Shown: piece after piece, positions 6,614 through 12,168 of the stretch
Numbering within the stretch: position 1 is the stretch's first letter
Layout: each line of letters opens with the position of its first letter
NCBI GenBank assembly: GCA_027575765.1
Contig: JANBPT010001222.1
Span: forward strand, 1-12,168
Direction of reading: 5' to 3'
From: Tieghemiomyces parasiticus
Taxonomy: Eukaryota > Kickxellomycota > Dimargaritomycetes > Dimargaritales > Dimargaritaceae
Length of the DNA stretch: 12,168 nucleotides
Notes under the pieces: model-generated
The model's database searches: none
Told to the model about the DNA's origin: nothing
What the model saw: only the letters and a program-made list of their open reading frames with translations
Made by a program: the position numbers and the translations under genes

Positions 6614-8955
6614 ATGAGCAGCCATCCATTCCCTCTACTTGCCCCGGTTAACCGCGCCGGGACTGAGTTTCGGGGCTTCCTAACCATCAAGGTAGATATC
6701 AGGCCACAATAGTTTGAGAATTTTTCGGTGGCTTCCAGACTTCGCCGGTAGAAGAGCTTCCTTACTCGCGATCCGACGTGTGATGGTTCCAGGGGACCCA
6801 TACCACCTTACTTATCCCCAATGTTCTCCCAATCTTTACCACCTAGAATGAACAATTCCCGGTCCATATCCATGTCCCCGATGGGAACCCCAGTCGACTG
6901 ACCATTCGGTCCACCGAGGCCTTCGAGGTCCGCCTGGCGCCTCATAGGGATCGGATCAAGCAACGGCTCTCCCAGTGCCAGACCATCGACGCCTTCTGGC
7001 ACGACCTGCGAGATATCCTGGTAGGTTTGTCCTAGATATATGAGGTGAAAGAGGAGAGGGTGGAGAAGGGCGTGGAAAAATATATATAACAAAATAGCAA
7101 CTGATGGGACGAGGGCTTATATAGTAAGGTTTCCTACACCAACGACAAAACTATCGAGCGCTACTGTGGTCTAACCCACTTGTCGTGTCCCCCTCCCCCC
7201 CCCACCTTTACTCTATCTGGTCACTTGAAACCAACCTATTAATAGGAGGAAACGGCGACGCCGAAAGATGGGCCTGCCGCAATCGAGCCAGTATACCTAC
7301 AGATGCTCCTCGCTAACCTTGAGCGGGTCGGGTGGGAGGCCGTGGAATCGATCTCGAGCTGTCTGTTGCGGGTCACGCTACGGTTTAGGTAAGTACAACC
7401 TTGGACTTCCGCGTGGTGGTAGTGGAGGGCGGGTATATATATATATATATATATAAGCTACCGTTGCCAATCCCGTCGTTTACTGCCCCTCCTCCTCCTT
7501 GCCTTCCGTCGTGGGACGTATAGCTTTTGCCCGACATGATTGTGTGTTGTTGTGTATAATTATAGATGTATAATACTCTGTCCATCAATACCGCGCCACG
7601 TCTTGGAATATCTAGCGACCCTATGGGCCGCGTGCACGCAGTCCACATACAGCTACCGCCGGATTTCCCGCGGTCGCTACCCTCGTTCCAGGCAGAACTG
7701 CCTGAGACCTTCATACTGGGGGAAACGGAACCTGAGGCCTGGTTTCAAGCTATCGTCCATGGCTGCCAGGCTCTGGCCAAGCGGTATCAACCCGTCTGGG
7801 CCGTTTTGGACGAAATTGACCGGGATATGTGGGTGCTGGAACCGCGAACTAAGCGGTACGCCACTTTGACGCGTCGGGTCGCTCTAGGTAAGTGATAGGG
7901 ATGGGTGTGTGTGTGTGTGTGGAGGTTAGAGAGTTATGTCGTCCGTGTTCTAACCAGATTTCGTCACTTGGCTGTGATCTGCACGGATATGGTGGGCACG
8001 AATGGGCTTTGCTCTCATCATAAACCCCATCCCCGTATATCAGCCTTGTCTCTAATACCGTATACACCCACCCTTCTCCTCCACTCCATTAACCTTGGGC
8101 ATTGGATAGAGCAACTCTGCTCGGTGGAGCTCACGCTCGACCCGCAGAATCCGCGCGGCCGGCCCGCGGTACGGCTGTACGGACCTGACACCTACCTCCG
8201 CGGCCTGCGCGCCCGTCTACGACCCGGCGGCAGTAGTGACAATGTTCCGGGTAACCTCACCCGCTGGGACTCGGGGTCTCGGTCGTTCCGCTCGAACCTG
8301 CAGTCGCTATTGGGAGTCGATCTACCCGCTTCGATCACCACCCATGCTGGTGGCCGTGGTGAAGCTGGGGCCACGGAGGCTGCTGAATTCATGGTCGAGT
8401 GCGGGATCTGCTACGCTTACCAACTGAAGGACCATGAGGTACCCGACCAGCTGTGTCCGAATCCCAAGTGTCATCGGCCTTTCCACCGGCAGTGCCTGGT
8501 CGATGTAAGTAGGATATTTGTCAGCAAGCTTATGACAGAGGTGGAGTTGAGGAAAGTGCCGGGCCTTCTGTTTACGTGCGGGCGGGCGAGGGGAGGTTGC
8601 CCGACCTCCATATGTAATTATCATTGGCAACCCTAACTTACCTGTGTAAACACCCCCTCCCGTTCCCATCCCTTTGGCCCCACTTGTACTAGTGGCTGCG
8701 AGCCAATCCATCTACGCGCCAGAGCCTTGGTATTCTGTTTGGCGAGTGTCCGTATTGCAGCGAGGTAGGATTTACTTATTATGAACCTCGGTACCGGGTT
8801 GATCTGGCATGTCTACTCTGGTTATTATCCCAGCTAGTGGCGGACGGCCTCTTTGCAGTGCGATTAATCCGTAGTCTGCTCATTATATCACACTTGATTT
8901 CTCTGCTGCCCCCCACCGCGTCCAGGAAATCACGACGACCATGGCTGCACACTAG
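6614..8955 (+). CDS. FANCL: FANCL-like RING E3 ubiquitin ligase (Fanconi anaemia pathway)
   Basis: Seven exons: 6614-6691, 6847-7020, 7246-7388, 7616-7887, 8110-8504, 8693-8764 and 8926-8955, giving 387 residues (human FANCL is about 375). Phases join throughout (0, 0, 2, 1, 0, 0). Order of domains: ELF (about 1-95; FPLLAPVNR near the start, then FPVHIHVPDG and RDRIKQRLSQ), double-RWD/URD (about 97-300; LERVGWEAVESIS, SDPMGRVH, LDEIDRDMWVLEP at 196-208) and a C4HC3 RING/PHD-like finger (C320, C323, C338, C343, H348, C351, C373, C376). I322, Y324 and W355 occupy positions used by human FANCL to hold the E2 UBE2T. In the family, FANCL monoubiquitinates FANCD2-FANCI in the nucleus during interstrand crosslink repair. 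ATG 6614 is the first in frame. All zinc ligands are present, so the gene looks functional. Acceptor 7615 was chosen over 7565 because only it keeps phase and joins the RWD strand LRVTLRF to SDPMG. Confidence 0.92.
7434..7455. repeat. (TA)11 microsatellite in FANCL intron 3
   Basis: Eleven uninterrupted TA units inside intron 3 (7389-7615). Probably length-variable between strains; no coding effect. Confidence 0.9.
7905..7920. repeat. (GT)8 microsatellite in FANCL intron 4
   Basis: Eight GT units starting 17 bases after the GTAAGT donor of intron 4 (7888-8109). The intron's acceptor is preceded by a TTAAC branch site near 8090. Confidence 0.9.
8926..8955 (+). other. 30-nt terminal micro-exon of FANCL
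   Basis: After the last zinc ligands (C373, C376) the frame stays open past 8764, but GTAGGA at 8765 and TCCAG at 8921-8925 define an intron that joins CSE to EITTTMAAH and a TAG at 8953-8955. Human FANCL also ends a few residues after its last zinc pair with an I-T-L-K-M stretch, so this short tail fits better than the roughly 150-residue read-through. Confidence 0.7.
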
Positions 8956-9654
8956 CCGTCGCCACCACTACGCTTTATACGGGTGGAGACAACGAAGGCT
9001 CCAGCAGCGCGCATGGGGTTGGGTTGTATGCGTGGCTGACGGCCGAGAGTGGGAGGCGCGTCTGTCCCACCGCCCGTTGTGCCTTTCACCTTTCCACCAC
9101 CCCCCCGTTTCAAAACCACCACCACTTTCACATGCGGCAACTGGCTTTGGGCTTTTTTTGGGGGGGAGAGTCTACTGCGCCGACACCATCATTATGCAAC
9201 CTTCGAAGGCTTGAGATATTATCACACCGGTATGCCGTGCCCAGTGGGAGCTTATTAAATACTTCATGTATACCTGATAGCTGCCGGATAGTCTATCTGC
9301 ATTGGGCCGCCACCATGCATCTGTGGTCCGCACATGATGTGGGTGGCGGGTACTGATACCACCTGAAGAGAACATGGATATTTCCGCAGGAAATTCGCAT
9401 TCGACCCGGTTGCTGGAGCATTAGGGGGGAGGTTTCAACGGTAGACGGTTTTTGTGGGTGACAGCCAGGCGAGCGGTCCCGAGCTCAACGTTGGGGGCTC
9501 TGACACCCAGTGCCGCTTAGAGGCTCGTCCGTCCTCTACGAACCCACCCTACCTAGCTCGAGGGCCAACAAAGGTTGAAAAAAAGAATGTGTCTGGTTGG
9601 GGAGGTTCGGCCGGGATCGCCGAGGGGGATGGTGCCAGGGTCCGGGGCGCGTGT

Positions 9655-9774
9655 GTAAGTGCCGGGTGGAGGCTGATAGAGCGGCTGGCCAAAGATGGTA
9701 GACAATCGGTCGCATTGGTAGGCCTGTCCTACGTCTTACATACACCCCTGTCCTATTCATCACCTTTCTGACAG
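9655..9774 (+). other. Candidate intron of an unresolved plus-strand gene
   Basis: GTAAGT at 9655 and a pyrimidine-rich CTTTCTGACAG ending at 9774 form a good donor/acceptor pair 120 nt apart. In phase 0 the flanks are open from 9445 to 9654 and from 9775 to a TGA at 10018-10020, about 151 codons together. The translation is rich in Pro, Arg and Gly and matches nothing I recognise, and the first half has no clear upstream exon. It may be a noncoding transcript, a poorly conserved gene or chance. Confidence 0.22.
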
Positions 9775-10079
9775 CTGAAGCACCCCCCCTATCCGCTATC
9801 CCGTCGCCAATGTTTACCCAACGTCGTCTGGCCCGGACCCCAACCTCGCCTTCGTCTGGCCCATTCACCCCAACCGTTCTCGGGCCCTGCTGCCTCTTGC
9901 TCTCCCACACGTGTGTGTTCCAGGAACAACGAGCCTCCGATGCTGCATGCCAAAGCCGTGTACCCCCAGCTTCCTAAAAACAACTGGAGAATGGTTCGCC
10001 TCGCTACTCGACCCCCCTGAAACTATCCACCACGCCCTCATTTTCCTTATTATAATAGACAGCACGCATCGCCAAATTG

Positions 10080-10788
10080 ATTGATTGCCACGCATCTTCG
10101 TCCGGGGCCAGCCTTCATCGCCCTCCTTCCCCAAACGTCCCGAGCATCCCGCCCGCCCGCCAGCCAGCTATTTAGATCCCCCCGCACACAGCCCTACTCC
10201 CGGCCCTGGCCTTCCAGACGCGGCAGCCCTTCTCTCCACCCCCCTCCCCCGCCAATCCTCTCTGCATTGCAGCTGTGGCTAGCTTCCTGAGCTTCTAGCG
10301 ATGTGCTCGCCGCCCTCCCTTCCCCGCCATTTTGCCCACCTCGTCAAATTTCCCACTCCGCCCTTGTCTGTACCGACTGTGACAACCCCTCCCCAATATT
10401 GTTTTACTCTGACCCCCCCCCATCGTCTTCATCCACCCTCGCTTGTCTCTCCCTCTCCTGCGACTCCACTGCGTCCCTGCTTGCATAGTGGACACCTCCT
10501 CGCCTCCCTCCCCAGTGCGCCACGTCATAACCCGCGCAGCAGCCTCCACCATTGGGCCTGGTCGAGCCCTGTACCCAACCTCTCCCCTGCCCAGCCCTTC
10601 TCTACCGTTCAGCCGCGAGGTAGACAACTTGACATTCCTTTTTCTCTCGCTTTCCTTTGCTACTGACCCTCCGCATTTGTTCCATCGGTGCTTCCTCGGC
10701 AGCTCTCATCCCCTCTTTCCCGCCCTTTGTATTCTACCCTGCCGCCCTCTAGTTGCATATCCCGCGCCGTTTGCCTACTCTGCCCACC
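10080..10788 (+). promoter_or_regulatory. C/T-rich promoter/leader of the VAP gene
   Basis: About 700 bases strongly biased to C and T on the sense strand, ending in TGCCCACCATG at the VAP start. The same strand bias precedes the endosulfine gene. No defined factor site is recognised. Confidence 0.45.
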
Positions 10789-12168
10789 ATGTCGCTCGTA
10801 ATCGAACCGTCGACCCATTTGACCTTTAAGCGTAAGTAGCCCTAGACAGGCGAGGTATCGGGCCCATCCGACATACGTGTCGTACCGAACTGATGCCGAG
10901 GATACGTTTGATGCTCATCGCGAGGCGTAGCTGCTTAGCGGTTTTACCTGGGCTCACTGTGCCACCTGTGGCGGTGGGTCTTGTTCAGCCTCCGACTCGC
11001 GGCGTCTATACGCCACGCCAGCCCGGTCGCCTCGTGCGCGATCCCCGCCTAAATAACCAGGCGCTAACCCTGTATCTATATGCTGCCCTGTTCTCTGCGC
11101 GCCGCCATCCTCCTCCATCCGCGATTCCAGGTCCCTTCACCAGCCTCACGGATGACACGCTGGTGCTCAAGAACCCCACATCGTCGCCGATCGCCTTCAA
11201 GGTCAAGACCACCGCGCCCAAGCAGTACTGCGTGCGTCCCAATGCAGGCCGCATCGAGGCTGGTCTCGAAATGGAGGTGCAGGTTGTCCTGCAGCCTCTC
11301 AAGGAGGACTTTCCGCCGGGCTACAAAAGCAAGGACAAGTTTCTCGTCCAGAGCATCGTCGTGACGCCCGAGCTGGAGACGCTGTCCCTCCACGAATTGG
11401 TAGGTGATATGAAAAGGCCCGGCTGCCCGATTTGATGTCCTACGGGCCCTCGCACCCACCATCCGTCGCTAATCATCCCGCACCTATCCACCCTGTCCAT
11501 TCCCCACAGTGGCCCACCGTCGAGAAGACGAACCGGTCTGCGATCCATGAGCGCAAGCTCCGCTGCGTGTTCCTAGCCGCCGACGACCGCGACGCCGCCC
11601 CTTCGCCCGGTATTCCCAACGAGGTAATCATTGTAATCATGCGGACGCGACTTGCCCGTGATGCTTTGAACGGTGCGTTGTTCGGTGTCGTCCCGCAGCC
11701 TATTCCAAACTTCATATGCTAACGCCGCCGTGCTCTTCTATCCCTCTCACCCTTACCCTCCCCAACCTAGTCGGCTGCTCCCCGGGCTGCCCCGCAGCAG
11801 GCCTCTTTGTTGGATGGCAGTTCATTCGACAACCGCCGTTCGTCCGTGCCTGGCCTAGGATCGTCCTCACCCGCCCCCTTCGACACCCCCACCAAGTCCC
11901 ACGCGCCCGAAGAGTTCACCTCGCCGACGCCTATGGCCGCCACCCTACCCACTCAAAATTTTACCTCGGTCTCCCCGGTCCGCGAGACAATCTCCACGCC
12001 GGCCTACGCCAGCGAGGCGCCGAGCGCCAGCGTGACCAACGACAACACCCCCAATGTCAGCACCACGCTGAGCAGTCAGCTCGAGTCAGCTGAGAGCACC
12101 ATCCTGCAACTACGTCGCGAACTGTCGGGCTACAAGTCCGAAATGGGGTCGGTGCGTTCCCAGCTCAA
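10789..12168 (+). CDS. VAP/Scs2 family ER membrane protein (partial, 3' end cut by window)
   Basis: Exons 10789-10831, 11131-11399, 11510-11623 and 11771 to the window end; introns of 299, 110 and 147 nt with GCTAAC/GCTAAT branch sites. Phases join (1, 0, 0). The 274 residues seen are an MSP domain (about 1-130), a Ser/Pro/Thr-rich linker and the start of a coiled coil (about 243-274: LESAESTILQLRREL). The MSP signature FKVKTTAPKQYCVRPN is at 37-52, followed by KDKFLVQS. In VAP proteins this basic face binds FFAT motifs of lipid-transfer and other proteins, tethering them to the ER; yeast Scs2 also acts in phosphoinositide and inositol-lipid regulation and in ER-plasma membrane contacts. The C-terminal membrane anchor expected for the family lies beyond the window. 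The first exon's MSLVIEPSTHLTFK joins cleanly to R-PFTSL across intron 1, which supports the start. Confidence 0.92.
11624..11770 (+). other. VAP intron 3 with duplicated donor
   Basis: The donor region is a near-perfect tandem repeat, GTAATCATT then GTAATCATG. Both GTAATC copies (11624 and 11633) are in phase 0, so the choice only decides whether Val-Ile-Ile is added after PNE at the end of the MSP domain. GCTAAC near 11718 and CCCAACCTAG (ending 11770) form the branch site and acceptor. Reading past both donors ends at a stop at 11720. Confidence 0.65.

Larger units (their letters stand above)
8956..10788. other. Intergenic between FANCL and VAP, with isolated coding-like signals
   Basis: No gene model is convincing. 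An ATG in an ideal context (GCCGCCACCATG) lies at 9315 but its frame stops after 13 codons. Joining it through GTGGGT..CCGCAG (9339-9389) adds only a couple of dozen residues. A good intron-like pair is listed at 9655-9774. From about 10080 to 10788 the plus strand is C/T-rich and is best read as promoter and leader of the VAP gene; TTATTATAAT near 10047 is a weak AT-rich element. Confidence 0.45.

Noticed and set aside
7566..7615. ATG at 7566 as FANCL start, or acceptor TATAG at 7565 as the exon border
   Set aside because: A 7565 acceptor breaks phase with the 7246-7388 exon. Acceptor 7615 restores it and joins RWD sequence LRVTLRF to SDPMGRVH. Conserved FANCL sequence continues upstream to 6614, so 7566 is not the start.
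8192..8711. Long minus-strand frames opposite FANCL exon 5
   Set aside because: Shadow frames of a GC-rich coding exon; the plus strand carries the RING and RWD motifs.
8765..9214. Read-through of the FANCL frame after CSE to a stop at 9214
   Set aside because: The extension is unlike any FANCL tail, and a GTAGGA..TCCAG intron gives a short ending of the expected kind.
9315..9580. Resemblance of IRPGCWSIRGEVSTVDG to an OB-fold strand (Ten1-like)
   Set aside because: The joined product is only about 50 residues, far short of the family, and the exon ends are weak.
9536..9910. 124-codon minus-strand frame
   Set aside because: Arg/Gly/Pro-rich with no start or splice context, crosses the stronger plus-strand intron signal, and shows no motif.
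11006..11462. Minus-strand frames of 98 and 128 codons opposite the VAP MSP exon
   Set aside because: Antisense shadows of a clearly conserved plus-strand domain.
1..12168. tRNA, rRNA, CRISPR array, transposon or viral gene
   Set aside because: No B-box-like GGTTCGANNCC, no conserved rRNA sequence, no regularly spaced repeats, and no transposase, reverse transcriptase or viral motif in any frame I read.

Overview
This is a eukaryotic nuclear window, almost certainly from a fungus. Genes are split by many short introns (about 50-300 nt) with GT..AG ends and CTAAC/TTAAC/CTAAT-type branch sites, start codons sit in CCACCATG-like contexts, and pyrimidine-rich leaders precede starts. There are no Shine-Dalgarno sites or operons. 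A fungal-type endosulfine (Igo1) and a fungal-style VAP protein support a fungus. An intact FANCL, which I believe is missing from most Dikarya, makes me lean towards an early-diverging lineage; that last step is inference.

Layout. 1-759: mostly unassigned, with one possible minus-strand terminal exon (104-286). 760-1886 (+): a five-exon gene for an unrecognised protein of about 185 residues with an acidic tail. 1993-2500 (-): a tentative three-exon gene for an 88-residue protein ending in a cysteine cluster, convergent with the previous gene. 2501-4764: no gene I can support; a C/T-rich stretch, small palindromes, then the leader of the next gene. 4765-5388 (+): two-exon endosulfine/Igo1 homologue. 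5389-6613: C/T-rich intergenic sequence with a TATAAAA. 6614-8955 (+): a seven-exon FANCL ubiquitin ligase, 387 residues, complete from ELF domain to RING. 8956-10788: mostly intergenic, with an isolated good intron-like signal at 9655-9774 and a C/T-rich leader. 10789 to the window end (+): a VAP/Scs2 family protein (MSP domain, linker, start of coiled coil), cut off before its membrane anchor.

The three recognised genes act in different processes: PP2A-B55 inhibition on nutrient limitation or at mitosis (endosulfine), DNA interstrand crosslink repair (FANCL) and ER membrane contacts (VAP). I see no functional cluster, mobile element, CRISPR, tRNA, rRNA or virus-like gene. Simple ORF calling misreads this window because every supported gene is spliced; the models below come from reading splice sites, phase continuity and family motifs by eye.
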